From: Halichondria panicea
Taxonomy: Eukaryota; Porifera; Demospongiae; Suberitida; Halichondriidae
NCBI RefSeq assembly: GCF_963675165.1
Contig: NC_087385.1
Coordinates: 4,512,412 to 4,576,411, forward strand
Length of the DNA: 64,000 bases
Reading direction: 5' to 3'
Below the pieces are notes generated by a model. It was not told the origin of the DNA, made no database searches, and saw nothing but the letters and a program-made list of their open reading frames with translations. Below are positions 51,101 through 62,760 of this stretch, piece after piece; the stretch's first letter is position 1; the number at the start of each line of letters is the position of its first letter. The position numbers were made by a program, and so were the translations under genes.

Positions 51101-54100
51101 CTGCTCTTCCGTCACAGGCTGTAAGGTTGGTTCAATACCCACATCTGGACATACTTCGCTCATAAGATTTGCTGTGATGTTGCGTATTTCATTATGTCTT
51201 ATTGTTGGAAATCCTCCCCTAGAGCAGCTGAGTGCATGCTCTACTGTGAAGTGATGTCCACAGACACAGTGAGAGGGTAGGTTCTGAGGCCGCCAGCCGT
51301 ACCTGAGGCAAAGAGCATCTCTGAAGGCTCCCTTGTGTAGCATGAAACCATGCTCTTCAATAGGCAGCGCTGTTATCCAGCTTGAGGTACCTTTCTCTGA
51401 GCATATTCCAACCATTTTTTTCAAATTGTTTGGTAGTTCTTCATTTAGCTCACTTGCTGTCCTGGCTTCCATCTGTTGGCGGAATTTTTTGGCATTGTTC
51501 CTCAGTCTGGCTTGCTTTTGCTTCATTGTAGGTTCGTATATATCGGATTGGTCAAGTATCAGGCTGACTAGTGGTGCTGAGATTGACATGCTCATCGTGA
51601 ACTGGCCAGGGCTTGTTTCACACGGGTTTGCTATACCAAGTCCCCCATGGCGGGCTGGGAGTGCCATTATCTGTCTTTCCAGATCATCAAAGGCATTCTG
51701 TCCAGTCAATTTTGGACGACTTGGTATAGCAAACCCGTGTGAAACAAGCCCATGCAGTCACTCTGAAGCTAATGTGACACTGTTGTTAGGTGAGAAGTAG
51801 TTTTCTTAAATTGTAATGCTATCTAATTCTATAGGTATTAAATTCGGAGCGGCCTGGTTTGAATTCTTCAGACCCGTGCTGTTCTTCTAGAGCAGGGAGC
51901 ACAAGTCTCAAGTCATCAGAAATATAGAAACAAACTCCAATTAATGTCTGGCATAAAGTTGAAAATCAATCCCAGTGTTGTTTAGGTAAGAAATTGTTTT
52001 TTAAATTGTATAAAGCTATTCAGGAATCCAATCTTCTATAGGTAATATGGAGCGGACCTGTTTTGCCTTTAGACCCTTTGCATCTATAAAGCTAGAGCGA
52101 GCAGAAATCAAACAGAGGGTACCAAACATTGTCACTATTTTGTGCACTTCTTAATTTAGAGATGTATGACTGATGTTCGATATCATAATTATTATTCCTA
52201 ATTTTATTCTCATATGTATGTCTTAAACGTTCACAATTAAACATGCAATCATACTGTATTATCATGTAGCTTCTTGTTTCTATTGTGATGTACTATAATT
52301 ATGCGTATCATGTGAGCACAGCAGTAACTGATACATGATTTAGCATCACCTGCTCTTTTAACACATGATTGTGTTTAGTGTGCTATTTTATGGGACAATC
52401 GAATAACACACATTCTTAAATAACACAGTTACGAATAACACAGTTAATGATTTAGCACACCTGCTTTTAACACATGTGTTTAGTGTGATATTTTAAGGGA
52501 CAATCGAATAACACGTTTGTTTTTACAGTGTGATAGCCATTATAGCTATTGAAATTTGGTTTTAGCTGACAAAACATACCGCTTTGTTGTCCTAGCCATT
52601 GGAGGGAAAGTAGAGAGTTGGGAGCGGTAGAAATTTGAAGCTTTGAAACACTGAGAGCTACAAAACTTCTGCAGAGACAAACAGAATAAAATTTATTGAA
52701 TGGATTTTCGCTCACCTTTCTCTGAGTGAGATCCAAGACTTGGTTGGTTGCCGTGGATATGTGGTATTTTTGTTTTGGTACGTTGACTAGTTGTTGGTCA
52801 CAGAGAGGGTACCCACAGAGGTGGTCGATGTTCCTCTCGTCCACCACGTCACTGTACTGACTCACAGTGAGAAGGTCAGCCTGCATAATCATGCACACTT
52901 ATTAACACAGGGAGTATTTACAATTATGCGAATACTGGTTAATAAGCGCATGCGCCTATAGAGGAAAGAGCAGACCTCTATGTATGTGCCTATTATCCAG
53001 ATGTGCTTACAGAGATTAATACAATTAACCACGCCCATGATGTTTCAATCTCTTCTATTAACTGGCTCAATCGTTGTCTGAAAGAGGTCTATATAGTCAT
53101 ATCAGCGTAACACAACTAGAGGAGACTTCTCATCTATAAAGAAGTGTGGAGACCAGTTGTTGGGCAGAAAACTGTGCAGAGAATCATGCGCTTCTATCGA
53201 GGCTTTTGGTCTGCTAGCCTATTAGTTAATATGCGCTTATTAACTAAGTGCGCTTATTAATATGGTAACATATTAAAGTACAACTACCGTACTTCTTCTA
53301 AAAGAGGCCGCCGCTTTTTAATAATTACGATATCAGCTAGGGCTATAATTAGAGACAGAAAATTAGATTTGGTCCAAAGAGCAGCATAATTAGAAGGGCG
53401 CCTTATTATTTGAGCAAGTGGTATCCTCAATTTCAGGCCGCCCAAAAAACATTATGGAACTCGAGGTTCAGGTTTGTAAAATGAAGTATATCCTTGACCT
53501 TCCAACTGGCCTTTTTGTGGCAACTACAGGTGGAGGAGGTGTCTCACACATCCTCAAGCTTCATGAAAATAGAAGTGATACTGGCCTCCATTTAGCGACC
53601 CCCAAAAAAATCTGTAGCCACGTGGAGCTCTGTAATTATAGAGACCTCAAAATTACTTTTCAGTCTAGGTGGCGCATAATTAGAAGGGCACCTCTTTTAG
53701 AAGTACGGTATACAGTAGACTCTCGCTATTCCGGCTCTCTGAAGTACGGCCACCTCGATATACCGGCTCTGTGAAGTACGGCTACCTCGATATACCGGCC
53801 ATTTGGCTTGGCACGGAATGCTAGCTATAATTATGTTTACTGCACAAAACTCACCCTGAAGTACGGCCACTCGCTATTCCGTTTACCGGCCAGTGCTGGC
53901 TGTCCCAAACAAGGTTTTTAATGTAATTTTATACGTATATTACGGCCGGATATGACGTTTTGGGTGTGGTTTAGCAAATAAAATTGGTTAAATAGAGAAC
54001 AGAATGATTCATTATCCTACATTATTTCGAGACAAGAACCGCAAAGTAGTAATTAGATTCAAGGTAAGGTCGTTTTTAAGCCGCGGCTATTTCCTGAGCT

Positions 54101-54924
54101 GCAGCCACCTCGCTATTCCGGCCAAGCTGCATGGTCCCAAGGGTGACCGGATTAACAAGAGTCTACTGTGTATACAGTAGACTCTCGCTATTCCGGCTCT
54201 CTGAAGTACGGCCACCTCGATATACCGGCCATTTGGCTTGGCACGGAATGCTAGCTATATGTTTACTGCACAAAACTCACCCTGAAGTACGGCCACTCGC
54301 TATTCCGTTAACCGGCCAGTGCCCAAACAAGGTTTTCAATGTAATTTTATACGTATATTACGGCCGGATATGACGTTTTGGGTGTGGTTTAGCAAATAAA
54401 ATTGGATTACATTTAAATAGAGAACAGAATGATTCATTATCCTACATTATCCTCGAGACAAGAACCGCAAAAGTAGTCATTAGATTCGAGGTAAGGTCGT
54501 TTTTAAGCCGCGGCTATTTCCTGAGCTGCAGCCACCTCGCTATTCCGGCCAAGCTGCATGGTCCCAAGGGTGACCGGATTAACGAGAGTCTACTGTATAT
54601 GAGTAATTTTCTGCAAACGTTTGTATGAACTACCATTTAAATTTCGTACAGTGCTTAGGATAGTGCAGTGACGATAAACATATTTCATTTTCGTATGATG
54701 CTCTTCAATACGAAAATAACCCACTATAACCAATAATACTTAACTGCCTGCAGTAGTCGGCTCTCAGTGATGCCCATCTCCAAGAGTTCCTCAATGCACC
54801 TCAGAGCAGAAGTTCCGTCACTGTTAAAGTAAAATTTATATAACCAGGAGTACTCCTGCATGTAAACTTACATTGCCATTTCCCTACCCCAACGATTTCG
54901 GATTTCAGCAGGTACGTCTGCTCC
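48126..54924 (-). CDS. RPAP2: RNA polymerase II-associated protein 2 (Rtr1/RPAP2 CTD phosphatase family), 5' end open
   Basis: Nuclear factor binding RNA polymerase II and acting on CTD Ser5 phosphates. Recognised exons (-): 54924-54872, 54820-54745, 52880-52716, 52668-52580, 49112-48480, 48433-48365, 48261-48126; 407 codons in consistent phase. The start codon was not found; the exon at 54924 begins after an acceptor, so at least one upstream exon is missing. The Rtr1-type zinc region is diagnostic: [47 protein letters not shown], with the Cys pairs CX4C and CX3C. The middle is a low-complexity insert with four [17 protein letters not shown] repeats. The C-terminus ([16 protein letters not shown]...HFDILF) matches the family's helical tail. 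Two introns of 3.5 and 1.9 kb are full of transposons. Confidence 0.88.
48826..49055 (-). repeat. 54-bp coding repeats in RPAP2
   Basis: Four direct copies of a 54-bp unit encode [18 protein letters not shown], with variants SSQLV and GPSQPV. A partial fifth copy (SSQPITTDD) follows. Open frames seen on the opposite strand here are antisense by-products. Confidence 0.92.
49978..50265. mobile_element. ~290-bp MITE with 62-bp terminal inverted repeats
   Basis: The left end, GACTCGCAAGCCGTCACTG, through CTCCGTGTTGAGACT (49978-50038) is the reverse complement of 50204-50265. The interior has no ORF. It lies in the long RPAP2 intron. Confidence 0.9.
50815..51705 (-). mobile_element. Retroelement copy 2: C-terminal part of RT-associated polyprotein
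   Basis: A 299-codon open frame matches copy 1 at 37468-39475: [71 protein letters not shown] and [11 protein letters not shown]...[11 protein letters not shown], with a terminal [10 protein letters not shown]. The CxC...HxxxC pattern may bind zinc. The RT palm is absent, so the copy is 5'-truncated. T-rich sequence near 50466-50487 on the plus strand would be its A-tail side. It sits inside an RPAP2 intron in the same orientation as the host gene. Confidence 0.8.
51610..51751. repeat. 34-bp inverted repeat at the 5' edge of retroelement copy 2
   Basis: The segment 51610-51643 (GGGCTTGTTTCACACGGGTT...) reappears inverted and perfectly at 51718-51751, separated by 74 bp. The first arm is part of the retroelement ORF and the second lies just outside its start, so a piece of the element was inverted at the 5' junction. 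Confidence 0.85.
53285..53710. mobile_element. ~426-bp MITE, TACCGTACTTCT family
   Basis: The terminal inverted repeats are TACCGTACTTCTTCTAAAAGAGG at the left and CCTCTTTTAGAAGTACGGTA at the right. Internal GGGCGCC / GGCGCATAATTAGAAGGGC motifs are repeated. It ends exactly where the next MITE begins. Confidence 0.85.
53711..54172. mobile_element. Pogo-like MITE, copy 1
   Basis: The ends TACAGTAGACTCTCGCTATTCCGG and CCGGATTAACAAGAGTCTACTGTGTA form terminal inverted repeats resembling the Tc1/pogo class (CAGTAGACTCTCG), which targets TA. Internally it repeats TGAAGTACGGCCACCTCGA. Non-coding. Confidence 0.85.
54173..54598. mobile_element. Pogo-like MITE, copy 2
   Basis: Closely similar to copy 1 over its whole length, in the same orientation and directly adjacent; the junction reads ...GTATACAGTAG. 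The ends are TACAGTAGACTCTCG and CGAGAGTCTACTGTA. Confidence 0.88.
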
Positions 54925-55269
54925 CTACACGCACATATAAAGTTTGACTCTCACAGTCACAGACTTGACACTAGAGCACTACAGACAAGTAAATCATCCA
55001 AGTCCACACGTACGTACGTACCTCTGATCCGACTTGCACTGTCTTCTAGACACTCTATTTTAGTCCAAGGCCGTAGCAAGCGGTCAGGCTAGCTGGTAAG
55101 TGACCACTTTTTGGAGCTAAGTAGGTAATGGTCGTCATGATTGAAAATTGCATAAGTGGTTTCCTGGTAATGGTCGTCACTATTGTAATCGATAACTATA
55201 CTACTTCATAGAGGGAAGTGCGGCCTGGGATCGAGGCTAATAGTCGATCCGACATACTTGAACTTTCAC

Positions 55270-56910
55270 TAATTAGATCCAGAGGAGGTTCGGACATCAC
55301 TTGAACTTTCACTAATTATGACCTTTTAATGACATTCAAATTACTTTTCGTTTTTGCTGACTCAGCAGTAGCGTTCTCTGCTAGTCTCTATTTTAGCCGC
55401 CCTCTAAAAGTTGGGCGGCCTAATCACGAGTCTATGTTATAGAGGGCGACTGATTTTTTTTATTTTTTATTTTTTTTTCTTTATAAAATTTAATGCAGAG
55501 CATAGGTGCGTACCAACTAGCAACTGAGAGCTAATATTAGGTAGCCCTAACAAAAACAGCAAAAGGCAAAACAAAAAAACAACAAAAAAAACAACAAAAA
55601 CAAACAAAACGAACAAAAAAACACAAGTAACTAAAAAGTGCAGGCAGTGACAAGGACAGTGAAATACAAATTAATTAACAGACACAAAACTGTAAGTAAG
55701 GGCAAGCAGACAATTAATTATAAGTAAGTAATTTATGAGACAATATTTCTGCACGGTTTCTGTCGCTGAATCTGTTGACAGCTAGTTGTGTTTGGTGTCT
55801 ATGATGGTTACTGGACCTAACCCTATCAGCACATAATACCCATACTAGCTAGATCCAGTCATGTTCTACTGCTGAGTCAGCAAAAACGAAAAGCAATTTG
55901 GCCTGGAATGTCATTAAAAGGTCATAATTAGACTACATTACATCATCTGTAATTGATCTGATTGGCTAAAAAAACAGTAGATTACATGGAAGCATAATCT
56001 ACAAGAAGTTACTTATTCTACAGGAAATGGGCGCATATTCTACAGGAAGTGGACACATATTCTACAGGAAATGGACGCATATTCTACAGGAAGTGACAAA
56101 TAATTTGCAGGAAGTTCTTAAAAGTTGGAATGAAATTTTTAGTGAAAGTGACAAGATGACAAAAACATTATAAAAAAGACAGAATGCAATAGTTTGTTCA
56201 GTCAATATCCATTCTTTCCATGTCCACTGTTGCTTTGTATTGCTTTTTCCAGTTGGGCATGGGCAAGGGGGGCCAGGAAGCATCAAAAACACTTTAGCAG
56301 TCGCTTGACACTTTCTATTGAGTTTTCAAGGTTCCATGCCGGTCCAGTCTGCTCTATACCACCCTCCACTCCACCACAGAGCTTCATTCTTCTTCTTGTA
56401 GTGTTGCAGTCAGTTCTAGCATAGTTCTAGGTTATTTTTACTTGTCTGTTCTTTCCAGTATCTTCAAGAAGCGTTTCACAAGCTTTACTAAGTTTTACTG
56501 TAGTTTTTCATTGTTTTGAAGCCGTCTTCTTGTCTTTTTCTGTCAACTGGTGTCTCTCACAGCTCTCCAGCTCGTCCAGCTCGCACAAATTCAATTTCTG
56601 TTGCTACGCACCAAACCTGGCTTTTTATAACCACGCCTCGCGCATGCGCAATGAAGTCCAAGTTAGATAGACCACACCCACTCAGAATATGCGTCTTAGT
56701 AACCACCTTGGTTACGGTTAGATTCCCTCGGCTTTGCGCCTCGGGCTAACCGCAACCGCAGAGGTTACGTAGACGCATATTCTACTCTTAGGTGTAGTCT
56801 ATCCTATACTTAGTGAAAGTTCAAGTGATGTCTGGGGCCAAATTGCTGCTGAGTCAGCAAAAACGAAATTAAAAGGAATGTCATTAAAAGGTCATAATTA
56901 GTGATTGAAG
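55270..56910. mobile_element. Composite inverted-repeat region upstream of the desulfhydrase gene
   Basis: The motif block CACTTGAACTTTCACTAAT + TTATGACCTTTTAATGACATTC + CGTTTTTGCTGACTCAGCAG occurs at 55276-55374. It recurs inverted in part at 55868-55931 and again, more completely, at 56811-56903. Between them are T- and A-rich runs (about 55450-55620), tandem repeats and a TATGCGTCTTAG / AGACGCATATT inverted pair (about 56690-56780). No gene is supported. It reads as nested DNA-transposon remnants reaching the first exon of the downstream gene. Confidence 0.7.
55985..56125 (+). repeat. ~30-bp tandem repeats
   Basis: About five imperfect copies of ATTCTACAGGAA(A/G)TGG(G)CGCAT with GGAAGT/GGAAAT alternation. 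Confidence 0.8.
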
Positions 56911-56916
56911 AACATA

Positions 56917-59114
56917 ATGCTGTGCTCCTTACCAAGAGCTGGTCCAACAGCTTCAGCTGTCCTTAACAATTATTCTATGGCCATAACATTATCTGGAGAT
57001 ACCTACAATTCCCTGCAAGACTACCACCCTCCCTCCTGGGCCCAGCACATCAAGCCCCAGCCCTCTCAATATGTACAGGTAGATCTACTCATACAGTATT
57101 AATACTGAGCCCATAAACAGACGGCTAACTTCAACGCAGAGGAGGTCCGACATGCGTGCACGAATCACTACAAGTTCAGTGCATTGATGTCATTGAGGTC
57201 ACGTGATAATGCCTGTGGACAATGCACGGAACTTGTAGTGATTTGTGCATGCATGTTGGACCTCCTCTGACTTCAACGTATACTTGGGGATCACATCTGG
57301 TGAAACCGACTTCCTTTTATGGAATCGACTAAGTGCGTGCAAACCGCAGCCCTGCATTGCGTATAATACGTGCAGGGATTCAACCACTCTGCATATTAGG
57401 AAATGCAACGTGATCCCCGTATAGTCGTTCTCTTATTTATGGGCTCCTGGTTACCGTATAGCGGGAAATTTTCTGTTAGGTGCAGTGGTGGATCTAGAAA
57501 AAGTGGTAGGATGCTGAGCAAGAGGGGCAAAGAGCATCCCACGTGGTAGCGCGCGAAAATCGAGGATTTGATGTCATTTCCGGTGCATGGGTGCGGTATT
57601 ACTGTGACATTAATAATTTTTTTATTAGGTGTGGTTTGCATTGCAGAGGTTCCTTGCACTCTGTATTTACTTGTCGAGTCTAGTCTGCACTGCAGTGCAG
57701 CTAGTCAAGTAAAAGACATTACTGAAATAGATATAGGTCTACAGCTACTCTACTAGCTATATATAGTAGAGCTACTCTATACGGTGATGGTTGATATACT
57801 TCTTCAGCTTGCAATGAGGCCCACTCCCATCCACCGCTGGGTGTTGCCAGGGGTACCTGAGGGAGTCCAGGTCTCTGTCAAGAGAGACGATATGACGGGA
57901 AGCCTTCTCTCTGGGACTAAAGTATATATCTATGAATCAAAATCGCAGTATAAATTCATGATTCTATAGATTCGTAAACTAGAGTTCTTGCTGGCTGATG
58001 CCCTTCAGAAAGGGTGTGACAATGTGATCACCAGTGGGTTTATGGAATCGAACTATGCTAGGACAACAGCCGTGGCTGCCAGGCAATTAGGTCTGCAACC
58101 TCACCTGGTTTTGTGGTGGAGAGAAGGAGAGTTGGTGAGTGAACTACATGTTATCATTTTTACATATAGAGCCATGCTCAACATTGAATCAATTAATATA
58201 TTCAACCGTTTATATATAATTATAGGATCAAAGTGCAGTGGGATGCACTGGCAATATGTTTCTGAATCACTGTGTGGGTGCTAAAATAATGCTCGTTCCT
58301 CCACTGAAGTACTCAAGCACAGTGAAGGGTGAGGAGAGCCTGAGGCAGATTGTGGAGGAGTACTCACGAGTGCTGAAGTAATGTAATAGTTTACTGCATG
58401 TGCTCGCATATTATCACGTAGGTCACAGGGAGCTAATCCCTACATCGTACCTGAAGGCTCCGATGAGCTTGGACTGTGGGGCTACATTCAAGCATTCCAA
58501 GAACTACTGGAACAAGTACATATAAGCACATGCATGCACTTACTTTGACACATTGTTGACTCGTATGCAGGGGGTCGCTGAGAGGTATGATGATTTGGTG
58601 GTGGCTGTGGGGAGCGGAGGGACAGTGTGTGGACTAGCACTAGGCAACTATCTCACAGGATCAAAGCTCAAGTTAGTACACATACAGCATGCAATTAATA
58701 CTCTGACTATACTAAGGATTGTTTACATGCAGGATCCATGCTGTGTGCATATATGAAGATGCCGACTATTACCATAGACGCATTGACAAAATCCTTCATG
58801 CAGCAATGGGCCCTGAAACCAACTCAGAAGGAAAAGCACTACGCTCCCGAAACATTGTGGACATTATTGAAGGCTATAAAGGCCAAGGATATGGCCTCTC
58901 AACACAAGAGGAGCTGGATCAACTGTTAGAGGTATTTACTGCAACTGGTGTCCCTGTGGACCCTGTGTACACTCTGAAGGGGGTGAGGGGGATGCTGTCA
59001 GAGCTCGCTGACAACCCGAGGAGGTTTGCTGGGAAGAGGGTGCTCTATCTACACACTGGTGGAGTGTTTGGACTATACGATTGGACTATACAATTGTATG
59101 AAAGAATGGCATAA
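56917..59114 (+). CDS. D-cysteine desulfhydrase / ACC deaminase-like PLP enzyme
   Basis: Fold type II PLP enzyme of the tryptophan-synthase-beta superfamily. Members deaminate D-cysteine to pyruvate, H2S and ammonia, or ACC to 2-oxobutyrate. Exons: 56917-57078, 57808-57921, 57970-58134, 58226-58377, 58422-58515, 58571-58671, 58733-59114; 389 residues. Diagnostic blocks: [48 protein letters not shown] (PLP Lys about residue 92), [41 protein letters not shown] phosphate loop, [24 protein letters not shown]. The usual GGIQSN is changed to SGFMESN, so the substrate may differ. The first ATG was chosen because no in-frame ATG precedes it and the family N-terminus follows. The substrate cannot be settled from sequence. 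Confidence 0.92.
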
Positions 59115-59834
59115 GGCTATTGAACAATCAGACTTCTATTAATGTGTTCAGTTAGATGTATCAGTTATAGCTGCATATATTTTTGTTGGCAAGAGTGAAC
59201 AACAAAAAAAACTTTCTTCATCTTCTCACGACTTGTAATAGGGATCCGAAGTTTTTTTTCCTGGTGATGTTGAAATTAGGTCTTAAAGTCATATCCGAGG
59301 GGTCCGCCGCTATGAAAATGTGTACGAGGTTCGGGAGATTTTACAAATATATTTCGGATTTTGCAAGGGACTGCATGCAGAGGCCAGATAACAGCGCTAT
59401 ATATAAATGCATTGTTCCAGGTTTAACCTGTCCTTCTATTATTATCCAAACTCCTGAGGTGCGTGGATCTATATAATTATAGTTAATGTATTTCGCTATA
59501 GCCCCTTGACTGCATTTATATAAAATGTGTTAATATAAAAAAAAACCCATTTAATTTGTGTAAATAAGTATAGTAACACACACTGTGAACTGTAAATTAA
59601 AAATTATACTCCCCTACAATTTAATACAGATCCATTTATTGTTTTTTTCACTTCGAACACACTTGAAACCAGCCTCCCAGTTTACATACTAGCTCACACC
59701 CAAACATTTTTGAGCCATTATCAGGATAGCCTCGATTCCAGGCCGCTGAGAAAGGGGCTGGAGCGAGGCTATTATCAGGACTGCCAGTCAATTGAAATAA
59801 TTATCTTCACTATTTCTTTGTTATACACAGCCAA

Positions 59835-60130
59835 TAATCCACGGGCCTGTTTCAGGCCGTGGGGGGGGGGGAATCAGCTGAATACGGGCCAGAATACAGG
59901 CCTGTATGCGGATGTAATTGCCCACGGCCTGCTTACATCCTGGAACCATAGACCCATTACAGCACGTACATCCTGTCCTGAATATAGCCCGTACTTAACG
60001 GGCCTGTTTCAGCCTGTACTACCCACGTCCTAAATACAGCCCGTATTTACAGCCTGTATTCAGCATGTATCACCCACGTCCTGAATACAGCCTTACATAA
60101 TTATACGGCCTGTATTCACATGTATCCTGT
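59835..60130 (+). repeat. Degenerate repeats of GGCCTGTATTCAG / CTGAATACAGCCCGTA
   Basis: At least eight direct and inverted occurrences of a ~16-nt motif (AGGCCGTG, ATACAGGCCTGTAT, GAATACAGCCCGTATT, CAGCCTGTATTCAG) can be seen, together with a G run near 59862. Non-coding; could form stems. Confidence 0.7.
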
Positions 60131-60654
60131 ACATTCAATGCATAACGCATGCGCACTAGGGTAAGCCCGGAAATGCAGGTGAATTTCATTAATTGAATTT
60201 GAGAAGATCAAGATGAGCAAAAGCAAGGTAAACAACAATAATAATAGAATCGAATCCTAAAAACGAAGTTATAATAATACAATTAGAATTTTTTTTTCTA
60301 AAACCTTTTTATACAGCAGCAGTTCACCATTCCCTTTTTATCGAGTGGACTCCCTCGGTCTGTAACAGAAGAAGGGAAACAGTAAGTAAACAAAACAGTA
60401 TTATACCGGTAAATTAGCCTTTTAGCGTAATAATTGGCGAGTTCAGAGTTGGGACGGTAGAAAGCATCCTTAAAGGATTGCGATCGGGTGGGATAGATGT
60501 CACCAACCGATTTTTGAAGGATAGCAGTGAGGTATGTGAACAAGTCAATTTAATAATTATTCTGGAAGGTGCGCACATACACCATACACACAGCGTTCAC
60601 AGGTTAGTTAAATAATCTGATTGTATGGAGTACCTACAGGAATGGAACGAGTTG

Positions 60655-62760
60655 ACACGAAGTCATCCAGTCAGACAAACGGCAAGCAAAAGGGCTCCCT
60701 GTTATTACAGTGCCGCTCATGTTGTACACTGACGATACAAGTTGGAACAGAAGTCGAAAGTGGACAATCGGGCCCTTCTTTTAGCAGGTGAGGATGTTTG
60801 TACGCATTCCCAATGCTATAATTATTGTGATTTGTATGTAAGACTGCCAAAAAAGCAAAACAGAGCCTCAACAACATTCACCTTATTACTTGCTCCAACC
60901 AAAGTGCCATGTAAGGAATTGGCAGAGGGCTTCATACACAACCTAATACAATTGGAAGAGGGTGTGGTGATGTACGATGCGCATCTAAAGACCAATGTTC
61001 TTGTCAGAGCCCCAGTGATCCTGATAATTGGAGACAATCCCCGACACTCTGAGATCTTATCACACATGGGGAGTATAGCCAACAAATTCTGAAGGATGTG
61101 CATGGTGAGTGTTGATTAAGCAATAGAATAACATGTCTTCAGTGTGACAAAACAACGACCCCAGCTATTGTCGGGAGGCTGAGAACAAAGGAGACACAAA
61201 TATCCCTCATCACAATGGCAGATGAAAAAAGAAAGAGAACTCCTGCAAACAAAATACGATGATGTGTACAATCTACTATTCCAACTATCGGTGGACTTGT
61301 ACAGGTAAAAGTGATTGAAATGCACATAATTTCAATACACACGCATTATTGTTTGTTCTCTTAACAGAAGCATTCAGGGATCTGATGGAGAAGTTAACTG
61401 CTAGACAGAAACAAGAGGTGTCAGCCTTAATTGACCAGTTCCCACGCTCAGGCCTGGACATCCACATTAACGGCAGCATGCATGACGAGATATCACCAGT
61501 CATGCGTGGGAAGGGACTTCAAGGCTCTTGCTCAAATAGCTCCGTTTGTGCTTCGGCAATATTTGAGCGATGGAAAAAGAGAAATATGGCTGCACCTCTC
61601 AAAGGTACACCTAAATTACTGTGTAACGCAGTTAATTGACACTAAATGACATTAGGTTTTTAAAGGAGCGTACTCTCATACGTAGTACAACAACCACCTC
61701 CATTGAAAAACTGAGCACATCGTGTCTACAATCTCACAAGCCTCACATGCTCAATAAGCCGAAGTTTAATATTTTACTACACCTATAGCAGAGAATGTAA
61801 AACATTTTGGGCCCCCTCTGTGTTTAACGCTGAGAGGTGAGTATTATAGCTGATTCAGCAACATTGAATCACAGATGTGAAAGCTACAACGGTATCATGA
61901 GGAAACAGAATCTCCACAGTAATAGACGGGCGTAAAGTCATGACATTACAAATTGATTTGCCACACTGGAACAGCTCCACACTACCTGTGTCAAGGAGGT
62001 GTTGATCCAAACGACAGCACAGTGAGGTAATAATAATCATACCCACGCAGAGTTGTTAAATACTAAACAGATTTGGCAAGGGACTCATACACCTTATAAA
62101 ACAACTATCTCTACGCCCCACATTCTTTTTTGGGAATGCCAGGACATGATAGTCAGAAGGACATAGTCCAACATGGTGCACCAAGAAAGGGGTCAACATC
62201 AATACTTTCAAGACATTGCTCTTAGATTTACAAGCAAAGGGTATCCTTTAATGACCTGGAGCTACACCTGCACACCGGCATTATGCCTCTCGGCCAGGCA
62301 CGAATGCATGGTACAATGGTTCTCACCAACATGCATGGTCCAGACAGAAATCATACAGCCATACAAGGCTGTTTACGCACAGGAGGTGGGGGTGATAGAC
62401 GTGGGAAATTATATCTCTTTCCAAAGACATGATTGTGTAAGATAGCACAACAAAATGCATGCATCACTGTCAGAGCTAGCTTTAGGATGTTGAGATATGC
62501 AGACTCATCTATAACCACAGTGTCTGTATTTTGCTTTCCTAAGTGTGGTGAAGATCAATGTATAATTGAAATTAAATTACGATGGGAAAACTTTTACCTT
62601 TTCACATATTTAAAACGCTTTCATGAAATCCAAACAGGTTTGGATAGGCTAACAAGCGTGATTGTTCAACAATTCTACAACCCTGCACTTCGACCACCTG
62701 ACGATAATCTCATGACACTGTCGTCCACACATTTACCTGCATCTTATTTCTAGCATGGAA
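60655..62760 (+). pseudogene. Decayed Plavaka-like (En/Spm superfamily) transposase
   Basis: Ordered blocks in different frames match Plavaka-type transposases as I know them. They are LPVITVPLMLYTDDTSWNRSRKW (60676-60760), a VRAPVILIIGDNPRHSEI block then HMGSIANKF (60999-61090), CDKTTTPAIVGRLRTKETQ (61142-61198), GLDIHINGSMHDEISPVMRG then in another frame DFKALAQIAPFVLRQYLSDG and REIWLHLSKV (61450-61600), VKHFGPPLCFNAER (61797-61837) and ESYNGIMRKQNLHSNRRA followed by a stop (61879-61932). Some junctions look intron-like; others are plain frameshifts and stops. An inactive remnant is the best reading. Terminal repeats were not identified. Confidence 0.75.
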
